Source of the DNA: a virus
Virus record (IMG/VR): IMGVR_UViG_3300036861_001161
Coordinates: 1-64,000 of that record
Direction: 5' to 3' (one strand)
DNA: 64,000 nucleotides
Made by a program: the position numbers and the translations under genes. Positions 57,822-64,000 of the stretch are shown piece by piece (the first letter of the stretch is position 1; every line of letters starts with the position of its first letter). The notes beneath the pieces were generated by a model. That model ran no database searches. It was not told the origin of the DNA and worked only from the letters and a program-made list of their open reading frames with translations.

Positions 57822-57866
57822 TTTGAACCTCCTGTTGAGAGATATCGTAGAGGTTCAAAGTGTATC
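57815..57866 (-). promoter_or_regulatory. 17-pair hairpin sequestering RBS and start of the GIY-YIG gene
   Basis: GATACACTTTGAACCTC (57850-57866 on the minus strand) pairs perfectly with the complementary arm at 57815-57831, with an 18-base loop. The downstream arm contains the GGAGG core's GAGG, the spacer and the GTG start itself, so translation needs the stem opened, or transcription starting inside it. Confidence 0.85.
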
Positions 57867-57895
57867 ATGTTTTAGCCTGTATATCAATAGCTAGC

Positions 57896-59865
57896 TCACC
57901 CAGCTAGGATCACTGCTAATTCGGGACGTACTAATTGCCGATGGTGTTATCGCCATGGCTCTTTATCCATAGCTTCTGTATGTCGCCATACAGTCCAGAC
58001 TATCTCTTCATCTCACAACTGAGATGCCGGGCGCTCGTGTCGGCTGCATCACTGGTCGAGTGGTATGCCGTTAGTCGTTGCACCTTCTCCGTATCCCTAC
58101 GAAGCTTGGCTCAGGGTTGTCTGCATGAGAGGTTCCCTGAATTCACCCGGTTGGCACTCATAGCTTACGCTATGAGGGGGCAATAGTTCTCTTCCACCCC
58201 GTACAAAACGTCATAGGAGAACCTGGTCCTCTTGTGCTCTCGACTAATTTCAAGGCGTAAGTTCACGCCAGTCAGCGGATCCCCGATGGCCTGCACCAAC
58301 GAATCCGCCAGTTGCAGGTCTGCGAGGGGGCGCGAGGCGAAGGCGGCGGCATCGCGGTGGAAGATCAGGTTGCGCACATAGCCCGCGCCACCGACGGGGC
58401 CTTTGAAGGTGACCACGGCAGTCGTGGCAAAGCCGCCCGTTGGCGCCGCTGGCGCAAACGTGACGCCGGTAATAGCGTTGGCTGCGGCCGTCAACGTCGT
58501 GGCATTGGTGACCACGAAGGTGCCGCTCACGCCGGCCACGCTGAAAATCTCGCCGGTCAGAATCGTCCCGGTCAGTGAGGTCTCATTGATATTCATGGTG
58601 GTCGCACCCGCAGCCACGGTGCCGTTGACCTTCGCGGCATGGATGGAGCCGTTCGTCAAGGTTCCGGTAGGGCGAACGACGATGTTCTGATCCATGAACC
58701 AGTCTGCGCCCATCTTGGTGCCTATCTGTCCGAGAATGATGCCTTGCGTATTGCCCGCCCAGGACGTGTCTTGAAACGCCCGGAGATTGAGCGCCGCGCC
58801 TTCGGCATCGGGGTCCAGCACGACGCGCCGGTCGCCCATAGGCGCCAGCTGGCGGTTGAGGACGGCGCGACCGGACGTGTAGACGGCGGTATCAGGCACA
58901 ATATTGGGGGAGACCGGGGTGCTGAAGGGCGTGGTGCCCGCCGTGCCGACAAAGCCGTAGACGCCGTTAAAAGCGGCAATCGTATCGGTATCCATCACCT
59001 GGCAGACCGCCTTGATAGCCTCCGAAGCCTGCATGGGCATCGTGCCTTCCATGGCGTCCATCATGTCTTTATCAGTCAAATAGAACGGGGCTTCTTTCCA
59101 CCGGTTTAAAACCACCACGACAGACGTCGGGGCAATGTCGGCGGTCGAGGGCGGGGTGGCCGCAGGAGTCACGTCCTGGACCGCGATAGCGCTAGGGATG
59201 GGTATGTTTATTGAGTCCCCGCGCTGTGCGGCCATCGTGTCATAGCCACGGTTGACTCATCGATGTTATCGTGAGGGCTCTTTATCCCTCACTTCTGCAT
59301 GTCACCATGCAGAGCAGACTATCTCATCATCCCAGAAGGATGCCGCGCGCTCGTGGGGTTTTACTGCCATGGCTGTCTAGCGGTAGGCTCCATACCCTAG
59401 TCGTTGAACCTTCCGTGGGTTTCCCCAGCGGCTTGGCTGCTGATTGTCTCAAAGAGAGGTCCCAGCAATTCACGCGGTATACATCTCTAAATTACTTTAG
59501 AGAGGGCCAGTCAATCTAGCCTTGGCATTACGGTATTTGCTCTTAGTGCCATTAGCCCCTGCACACTGTTACCGTAGAAGCTTTTTATCTTCTACTTCTT
59601 TCCATCACTGGAAAGATCAGGCCATCTCTTCATCTCGATTGCCTGAGATGTCGGGCGCTCGTGTCGGCTGCATCACTGGTCTAGTGGTATGCCGTTGGCC
59701 GTTGCACCTTCACCCTATCCCTAGGGTGCTTGGCTCAGGATTGTCTTGTGGTATACCACAAGAGGTTCCCTGAATTCACCCGATGTACATCTGTGACTCG
59801 CGCCACAGAGAGCCCAGAAATTAAGCAAGGAGCTTAGGAAGAACCGCAGTAAGAATATTGGCCAC
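57896..59865 (-). CDS. Major capsid protein, P22 coat family, four exons (three group I introns)
   Basis: Exons on the minus strand: 59824-59865, 59518-59561, 58196-59257 and 57896-57938. Joined they give 1191 nt and 396 residues in one frame: exon 1 MANILTAVLPKLLA (GTG start after AAGGAGG), exon 2 QGLMALRANTVMPR plus two bases, exon 3 VNRGYDTMAAQRGDSINIPI onward to FSYDVLYG, exon 4 QLVRPELAVILAG. Each exon boundary falls inside sequence conserved in P22-type coat proteins, and unspliced RNA hits a stop within a few codons of every 5' site. The middle includes a FSVAGVSGTFVV beta insert. It forms the icosahedral shell; the scaffold gene lies upstream. Confidence 0.92.
57939..58195 (-). ncRNA. 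Group I intron 3 of the capsid gene
   Basis: About 257 nt. P1 pairs exon GGGGU with internal guide GCCCC, giving the usual U-G at the splice site. Core elements include AACCCTGAGCCAAGC, the P7 halves GACTA and TAGTC, a P9 hairpin CTGTATG-GCGA-CATACAG, and a terminal G. No ORF inside. Very similar to intron 1. The same mRNA results if both cuts move by one G. P10 pairing is weak. Confidence 0.9.
59258..59517 (-). ncRNA. Group I intron 2 of the capsid gene
   Basis: About 260 nt. P1 pairs exon GGCU with guide GGCC (U-G at the cut). The five bases just before the guide, UGACU, pair perfectly with the 3' exon AGUCA (P10), which fixes both splice sites. The P7 halves are GACTA and TAGTC, and P9 is CTGCATG-GTGA-CATGCAG. 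Ends in G. More diverged from introns 1 and 3. Confidence 0.92.
59562..59823 (-). ncRNA. Group I intron 1 of the capsid gene
   Basis: About 262 nt, starting TAATTTCTGGGC and ending GTGTG. P1 is short (exon GCU with guide GGC). P10 pairs UUUCUG with exon CAGGGG, using G-U pairs. Its core AATCCTGAGCCAAGC matches intron 3, but its P7 halves are GGCCA and TGGCC, a compensated change from GACTA/TAGTC. No ORF inside. Confidence 0.9.
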
Positions 59866-59964
59866 TGAATGGGCCTCCTTGTTCGCTTGATGAACATGAA
59901 GCCCCTCGGGGGCCAACATCGAACCGCTCGGCGGAAGGATGTTTGAAAAATCCGATGAAGATGC

Positions 59965-59995
59965 GAAGCATTCTCTCGGAGACATGCTTCTTTTT
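59965..59995 (+). terminator. Terminator-like hairpin in the capsid leader
   Basis: GAAGCAT-TCTC and GAGA-C-ATGCTTC form an 11-pair stem with one bulge, followed by TTTTT on the plus strand. No plus-strand gene lies before it, so it may instead be an RNA structure in the minus-strand capsid leader. Confidence 0.4.
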
Positions 59996-60009
59996 AGAGC
60001 GTACATCAA

Positions 60010-60038
60010 ATAAAACAGTAATGCAACTCGTAGTGCAA
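60010..60038 (-). promoter_or_regulatory. Possible capsid promoter
   Basis: TTGCAC and TTTTAT on the minus strand are 17 bases apart, about 145 bases before the capsid GTG. Only four of six bases match in each box. Confidence 0.3.
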
Positions 60039-60043
60039 TATGA

Positions 60044-60086
60044 TATAATTACGAGGTAATGACAAATGGACGTTTGCCATTACCTC
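60044..60086 (+). promoter_or_regulatory. TATAAT box and leader hairpin for the second HNH gene
   Basis: A perfect TATAAT (60044-60049) is followed by GAGGTAATG and CATTACCTC, a nine-pair stem with an inner CAAA/TTTG (60053-60086). GGGAGG then precedes the ATG at 60123. The architecture resembles that before the HNH gene at 32485. Confidence 0.5.
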
Positions 60087-60122
60087 TGACCATACCACGG
60101 ACCTAAGAGGGAGGCCCGCTGC

Positions 60123-61028
60123 ATGACTGACGCCAGTATTACACCGCCGCCACTTATTTGCAATGCCTGTCCCGATGAAAAAACCCTAGAAGATTTCTAT
60201 TACAGTAAAACTGGCAAACGTCTACAGCCGTGCAAGCGTTGCATTGCGATGAGATATGCCGCCAATGGAGAAATCAACCGCGCAAGAAAGCGTCGTGCCT
60301 ATGCCGCTGATCCTGCAAAGCATCAAGCTCAGGGGCGGGCGAGTCATGCCGCACATCGTGAAGAACGACAAGCTAAACAAAAAGTCTATCGTGATACTCA
60401 CAAGGAAAAACGTACAATCAAGAAACATGAGTATTACGAAGAAAACCGCGAGGATATTCTTACAAAAGACCGCGCGTATAACGCAGAACACAAAGAGGAA
60501 AGGGCAGCAAAGAATCCTGAGTGGAATCTGAAAAATAAAGAGAAGGTCGCCATCGATAACCACAATCGGTACATGGCGAAACAGGAAGAACGTCAAGCAG
60601 CACAGCGCGCCTACAATGCTGCAAACCCTGACAAGAAGCGTGCAAGTGATCGATTAAATCGAAAGAACCACCCAGATATCCAGCTGACATTGCAAGCACG
60701 AAAGCGAGCCAGGAAGCGTAATGCGCCTATCAATGACTTAAGTCATGGACAGTGGTTAGAAATTCAGGTCCATTTCTTCTATGCCTGCGTCTATTGTCCA
60801 TGGGACTATGAAAAATGTTTTCACAAAACCCATTCGCTAACACAAGACCATATCATTGCCTTAATAAATGGCGGTAACCATACAGTTCCTAACGTTATCC
60901 CAGCATGCCGGCATTGTAACAGTAAGAAACATACTGGCCCACCCACACGTTACGTCCAGCCACTCTTCTTTACAAGCGCTCCCCCAAAACTCTACAAACC
61001 CCGCACCAAGAAAGTAGGTTCGCTATGA
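60123..61028 (+). CDS. HNH homing endonuclease (free-standing), copy 2
   Basis: 301 residues. N-terminal zinc knuckles (ICNACPDEKTLEDFYYSKTG, QPCKRCIAMRY), a long basic helical linker rich in lysine, glutamate and asparagine, then an HNH core: CVYCPWDYEKC, LTQDHIIALINGGNHTVPNV and IPACRHCNSKKHTGP. The last segment LYKPRTKKV is shared with the HNH gene at 32485. It lies between the scaffold-side genes and the capsid gene, opposite in strand, and is a candidate mobile partner of the capsid introns. Confidence 0.88.
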   Translation: MTDASITPPPLICNACPDEKTLEDFYYSKTGKRLQPCKRCIAMRYAANGEINRARKRRAYAADPAKHQAQGRASHAAHREERQAKQKVYRDTHKEKRTIKKHEYYEENREDILTKDRAYNAEHKEERAAKNPEWNLKNKEKVAIDNHNRYMAKQEERQAAQRAYNAANPDKKRASDRLNRKNHPDIQLTLQARKRARKRNAPINDLSHGQWLEIQVHFFYACVYCPWDYEKCFHKTHSLTQDHIIALINGGNHTVPNVIPACRHCNSKKHTGPPTRYVQPLFFTSAPPKLYKPRTKKVGSL

Positions 61029-61080
61029 ATACCGCCTATCCCCTGTGTTCGCGGCCTCCCTATGGAGACAATGGCGCTTC

Positions 61081-61233
61081 TCAGCCAATAATCTCCTTAC
61101 AGCCATGACAGATAATCGCACAATACGGGCGTTTTCATAAGCATCTCAAGAAGCGCTGGGGCCGTTGGACTTGGCCTCGCAGAAACTCAGGAAAGCATGT
61201 ACCGCAGCGGGGACAGACTTCATAGGCATAAGG
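61081..61233 (-). pseudogene. Relic of a zinc-ribbon gene
   Basis: A minus-strand frame reads YEVCPRCGTCFPEFLRGQVQ, then a TGA at 61135-61137, and continues in the same frame as KRPYCAIICHGCKEIIG. The four C-x-x-C-type positions look like one zinc-ribbon protein interrupted by a stop, and there is no start codon upstream (TAG instead). It lies beside the HNH gene end, so insertion damage is possible. Sequencing error or stop readthrough are alternatives. Confidence 0.4.
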
Positions 61234-61280
61234 CTATCCCCGTAAGCGAGAGACCTCGTCCGGCATACGGCTAACCTAGA

Positions 61281-61442
61281 CTATTTCTTTTTGGGTTTTA
61301 TGCCAGGAACATGGCCCTCTGATATATTTATTGCCTGGACCTGTTTGACCGCTGCCTCTTTGGTCGCATGCGATCCATACTCCTTCCCCTTATCATCAAC
61401 CACGACAAACTTCTTCCCTTTCTTGGCACTATGCACCGGCAT
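61281..61442 (-). CDS. Small basic head-region protein, 53 aa
   Basis: A 54-codon frame begins MPVHSAKKGKKFVVVDDKGK, then EYGSHATKEAAVKQVQAIN and ends KPKKK. AAAGGG lies about seven bases before the ATG. Short lysine-rich proteins with a K-A-A-K-Q-x-x-A-I core occur in many phage head clusters. The gene follows the scaffold gene by 20 bases. Role unknown. Confidence 0.65.
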   Translation of the reverse strand: MPVHSAKKGKKFVVVDDKGKEYGSHATKEAAVKQVQAINISEGHVPGIKPKKK

Positions 61443-61462
61443 TGGTGTCCCTTTCTTCGGGC

Positions 61463-62224
61463 TTATGCACTCATATCGACTTCGACTTCCCCACGGGCGA
61501 TCTTCTCCAAATTCTGAAGAAATGCCTTGGAATCACTAGCCGCCACCACATTGCGCCCATTCCGGCTCTGTCCCCCCAGTCCGTTATTGGCCCCACCCCC
61601 GCTACTGCTCTTGAAATAATGCGGATACGTCTTGCTCAGACCGCCGAGCCATTCTTCCATGCTCAGAAACCTGGATGGTTCGCGGTCACTATAGATGGGG
61701 TCTTCGCCTTGAAATGGGACGACCTTGCCTTCAGTAACACGAAACACGCGCGAGGCGCGCGTCTGCAAATCCTCCAGGGCGGTCTCATGAATTCCCACCT
61801 TAGGCGCAGCCATGGCCACTTCATTGGAGATAAGGGCATGGTGGAACTTCATCTCATTGGCTTTGGCCACGGCATCGCGCTCAGCAAACATCCCTTCGTA
61901 TTTTTTGGCGAGGCGTGCCTCGACCTCGGTAATTTGCTTCTGGATATCCGTCGGCGCGGCCTTGAGCGATTTGTATTCGTCAGGGTCAATATCCTTGTAT
62001 TTCCCCTGAAACTCGGCATGCTCGGTTTGCAGGGCTTCGTAATCTTTTTGCAGCTTCTCTTTGTCACGATTCAACGCTCTATTATTCGTTCTAAATTCAT
62101 TCAGCATATCCTTCGTGACATAGCCTTCCACATCCAGTATCCATTTCCCGTCTTTTTCGACCAGATGCTCCCGCAACGGTTCAGGCGCATCGTCTTGTGA
62201 ATCGTACATTCCTTTGAGTGCCAC
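61463..62224 (-). CDS. Scaffolding protein
   Basis: 253 residues, GTG start after AGGAGA. YVTKDMLNEFRTNNRALNRD leads into a long coiled coil (KEKLQKDYEALQTEHAEFQG; DIQKQITEVEARLAKKYEGM), then AMAAPKVGIHETALEDLQTR. A glycine/serine/asparagine-rich linker follows, and the end is acidic (FLQNLEKIARGEVEVDMS). Composition and position just before the capsid gene mark it as the internal scaffold that shapes the procapsid. Confidence 0.82.
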   Translation of the reverse strand: MALKGMYDSQDDAPEPLREHLVEKDGKWILDVEGYVTKDMLNEFRTNNRALNRDKEKLQKDYEALQTEHAEFQGKYKDIDPDEYKSLKAAPTDIQKQITEVEARLAKKYEGMFAERDAVAKANEMKFHHALISNEVAMAAPKVGIHETALEDLQTRASRVFRVTEGKVVPFQGEDPIYSDREPSRFLSMEEWLGGLSKTYPHYFKSSSGGGANNGLGGQSRNGRNVVAASDSKAFLQNLEKIARGEVEVDMSA

Positions 62225-62226
62225 AA

Positions 62227-62460
62227 CTATTTCTCCTGTCCTTCCTCGGGACCTTCATGGGCAGTCGTTGCCCAATTCCATGCGGTACGCGCCTGTGTGG
62301 CGCCCGGGCGCCAGGGTCCACGCAATCCACAGGCCGTACAGGTGACCCAAAACCCTGACGTTGAACTATACACGCTTACAAGACCCTCGCCCATCTGCAC
62401 ATGTACGGCTGTGTGGCAGAATAGACAGGGAGCCAATGCCGTCTCCCCTTCTTCACTCAT
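62227..62460 (-). CDS. Lar-like zinc-ribbon protein, 77 aa
   Basis: AAGGAG lies five bases before the ATG. APCLFCHTAVHVQMGEG, then GFWVTCTACGLRGPWRPGAT and ARTAWNWATT follow the Lar restri­ction-alleviation pattern: two C-x-x-C pairs and a final A-x-x-x-W-N. It could protect phage DNA from type I restriction early in infection, though its late location makes this uncertain. Related in fold to the genes at 42028 and 42767. Confidence 0.7.
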   Translation of the reverse strand: MSEEGETALAPCLFCHTAVHVQMGEGLVSVYSSTSGFWVTCTACGLRGPWRPGATQARTAWNWATTAHEGPEEGQEK

Positions 62461-62534
62461 AGAAACTCCTTCGTGGAGACTGCCTGCTTCAGGCGGCAGA
62501 GGAAAGTGAGGACGACAAACATGCGGTGCCTCGC

Positions 62535-62825
62535 CTATGATTCTTTCAAGCAGAAAAGAATAGGAACGATCTGGGGACTATCGGAAGGCAGGTGGCACGA
62601 TGCCAGCGGCATCATGCGATACCCTGACGGACAGACAGAGGTGTTCATCATCCACAGGACCGTGCGCGCCGGCACCCCGTCACGCACCGGAGACCCCTGC
62701 GTCGACATATGCACAGAGAACTGCCACCAGACAAGAAGGATGGCTACCAGAAGAACGATCAGGAGCCAGCGCATAGGTGAGGACCTTGTACTTGGGAGTT
62801 GTGAAAGCGTCCTGGTTAAGGTCAT
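62535..62825 (-). CDS. Single-span membrane protein, 96 aa
   Basis: The ATG overlaps the upstream stop (ATGA). One membrane helix (MRWLLIVLLVAILLVWWQF) at residues 18-36 is followed by a 60-residue tail with three cysteines (TSVCPSGYRM, LASCHLPSD, PILFCLKES). Probably N-in with the tail in the periplasm. Not recognised. Confidence 0.55.
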   Translation of the reverse strand: MTLTRTLSQLPSTRSSPMRWLLIVLLVAILLVWWQFSVHMSTQGSPVRDGVPARTVLWMMNTSVCPSGYRMMPLASCHLPSDSPQIVPILFCLKES

Positions 62826-63082
62826 GGCACAGATGACACGAATCCACCATGGTCCACGCTTCTTTCCTGCATCACGTCTTGCACTCCCTCCAGTGTGCGA
62901 CTCCAGCCTACCGGTTTGAGCCAGAGAAAGACCTGGGCGCCCTCGGCGTTATGGCCGGCAATTTCAAATACGTCATAGCCGGCAAAAACCTTCTCTCCGC
63001 GTCCAAAGTACGATGGCTTCCGGTCAAACCTGGTCCGGCTCGGCATCACGGCATACTTGATGTCATCAGACATTCCGACCAT
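62822..63082 (-). CDS. Hypothetical head-region protein, 86 aa
   Basis: AAAGGAG lies seven bases before the ATG. MVGMSDDIKYAVMPSRTRFD, then KVFAGYDVFEIAGHNAEGAQ and a WSRTLEGVQDVMQER helix. The strands suggest a small alpha/beta protein. Not recognised. Confidence 0.6.
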   Translation of the reverse strand: MVGMSDDIKYAVMPSRTRFDRKPSYFGRGEKVFAGYDVFEIAGHNAEGAQVFLWLKPVGWSRTLEGVQDVMQERSVDHGGFVSSVP

Positions 63083-63142
63083 TAATTGGCTCCTTTCGCA
63101 GGCACCTCTTTCCCGTTCTCCTTGGGCAGATCGGCCACCGCC

Positions 63143-63664
63143 TCATCCCGCTTCTCCCTGGGCCGCGCGTAACCGCCGTATCTCTTCGATCAACAGAGGC
63201 ACGGCCGTATGACACAGCATATAGAAATTGGCATTGGCATGACTCTCGCGGGCATTGCCGGTGATCGCGGTCAACACCGCGCCATGCGCTTCAATCTCCT
63301 CAGATGTCCCAAGAGACACGCCATACACGCGGTCCCCAAGAGTCTTCAGTAAGGCTTCCTGAAACCATGCGACCGGATCATCCTCGTCCGGAATGTGGAC
63401 GACATGGACCGGCGGCTGACTCGCCTGCTGCGCATACCAGGCCATCCGCTCCAGGACGTGCTCAGGTAATACCTCGGTTGTCGCGAGAGATGCAGGATCA
63501 TCGGGCATGGACTCCTCCGCCCTGAGGGCAAGGCCGTGCATCTCGAGCACAAAAGTGCCACCCTCCTCATGTAGCTGAGCGCCGTAGCCGGCAGCCTCGA
63601 GCTTGCCCCAGATTTCGACAAAGGCATCAACACTGATATCCAGAAGCGCATATGTGTCTGTCAC
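63143..63664 (-). CDS. Hypothetical head-region protein, 173 aa
   Basis: A GTG start overlaps the upstream stop (GTGA) with AAGGAAGG before it. MTDTYALLDISVDAFVEIWG, EGGTFVLEMHGLALRAEESM, then DPVAWFQEALLKTLGDRVYG and a helical end. It lies between the minor head gene and the scaffold. No family recognised. Confidence 0.6.
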   Translation of the reverse strand: MTDTYALLDISVDAFVEIWGKLEAAGYGAQLHEEGGTFVLEMHGLALRAEESMPDDPASLATTEVLPEHVLERMAWYAQQASQPPVHVVHIPDEDDPVAWFQEALLKTLGDRVYGVSLGTSEEIEAHGAVLTAITGNARESHANANFYMLCHTAVPLLIEEIRRLRAAQGEAG

Positions 63665-64000
63665 AGCAAGCCTTCCTTAAGTACTACGGCTATTATGGAT
63701 CTACACCGCGGGTGATAGGGAGGTCCTGAGAGATACTGGAGGTTATGCCCTATAGGAGCATATGTCACCGGATCAAAGCGCTTGCCGTCTCGCTCGCGGC
63801 AGATGGCGGATGTCCGTTCATCCATAGTTGCATCATGGCGGAGATACGCAATCTGTTCACTATGAACCTGAACCACCACTTCCTTGGCCTGGGTCAGTGC
63901 CATCGCGGTCTGCGCCTCGGCGACCATCTCTGCCGTGCGCAGCGCCTGGGCCATCAGCCCATCCTTCCTCTGAAGCGACGGCGTTCCGGTCACCCGTCGC
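63661..64000 (-). CDS. Minor head / head morphogenesis protein, C-terminal part (truncated by window edge)
   Basis: The frame is open to the right edge. The visible C-terminus has TMDERTSAICRERDGKRFDP and SGPPYHPRCRSIIAVVL, the hallmark of the Mu gpF / SPP1 gp7 head morphogenesis family, in which D-x-R-T-x-x-x-C and P-x-H-P-x-C-R are nearly invariant. These proteins sit at the portal and help DNA ejection. The portal and terminase genes would lie just outside the window. Confidence 0.82.
   Translation of the reverse strand, partial: RRVTGTPSLQRKDGLMAQALRTAEMVAEAQTAMALTQAKEVVVQVHSEQIAYLRHDATMDERTSAICRERDGKRFDPVTYAPIGHNLQYLSGPPYHPRCRSIIAVVLKEGLL

Noticed and set aside
57935-58186. Plus-strand frames of about 80 codons at 57935, 59271 and 59522
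   Set aside because: They lie inside the three group I introns on the opposite strand. Their mutual similarity is RNA structure conservation, not coding.
58165-59235. Capsid as a simple 356-codon gene
   Set aside because: The ATG is internal, the last ten codons run into intron 3, and conserved N- and C-terminal coat sequences lie on the other side of the introns.
59821-60009. 62-codon minus-strand frame ending in the capsid exon 1
   Set aside because: It is in frame with exon 1, but the AAGGAGG before the GTG at 59865 fits the capsid start better. The extra N-terminus would be unlike coat proteins.
63085-63190. Alternative frame ending KRDEAVADLPKENGKEVPAK at the end of the 63143 gene
   Set aside because: It looks coding in composition but has no start codon other than an internal GTG and no RBS. 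Could be a sequencing shift at the gene end; not strong enough to call.
1-64000. CRISPR arrays, tRNA genes, integrase or attachment sites
   Set aside because: No regularly spaced direct repeats with unique spacers, no cloverleaf recognised by eye and no recombinase frame were seen. A tRNA scan would be needed to exclude tRNAs.

Overview
The window looks like about 64 kb of a double-stranded DNA tailed phage (or prophage) that infects a Gram-negative bacterium. It carries a nearly complete late region: minor head protein, scaffold, P22-type major capsid protein, head-completion genes, tail tube, frameshifted tail chaperone, tape measure, lambda-like tail tip, fibres and an M15 endolysin. Signal peptides, two lipoboxes and spanin-like proteins point to a diderm host. 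No integrase, attachment site, terminase, portal, rRNA, tRNA or CRISPR was recognised. The host cannot be named from the sequence.

Layout. About 1-3.1 kb on the plus strand is a non-structural block: HAD phosphatase fragment, degenerate DUF5131 protein, RusA-like resolvase, HTH protein and an exported protein. It converges on the late genes, which run almost entirely on the minus strand and are read from 64 kb down to 3.1 kb. In transcription order these are: head genes (64-53 kb), exported cassette B (52.3-47 kb), unassigned structural and zinc-binding genes plus a giant 1852-residue repeat fibre (47-36 kb), two tail-tube paralogues with small membrane proteins between them (35-31.8 kb), tail chaperone, tape measure and tip (31.7-19.9 kb), fibres (19.9-17.2 kb), exported cassette A (17.1-4.5 kb), then antirepressor, a micro-ORF and endolysin (4.4-3.1 kb). 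A plus-strand moron cassette sits at 29.7-30.9 kb.

Three features stand out. First, the major capsid gene is split into four exons by three ORF-less group I introns of about 260 nt. Joining the exons restores one 396-residue coat protein, and the P7 pairing covaries between introns. Second, six free-standing homing-endonuclease-like genes (GIY-YIG, LAGLIDADG, a zinc-finger HNH-like protein, two related HNH proteins and one NUMOD-type HNH-like protein) are scattered among the late genes, several behind hairpins that cover their ribosome binding sites. Third, two similarly built cassettes, A and B, encode about fifteen proteins with signal peptides. They include four paralogues that combine a tail-fibre-like module with an export signal, plus beta-helix, LamG or jelly-roll, discoidin and Ig/FN3-like proteins. 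Virion fibres do not normally carry signal peptides, so these cassettes may form a phage-encoded cell-surface or periplasmic system. That function is inference.

Expression is compact: ATGA and TAATG overlaps are common, and four minus-strand rho-independent terminators divide the late region. Several genes shorter than 60 codons were found by reading the gaps.
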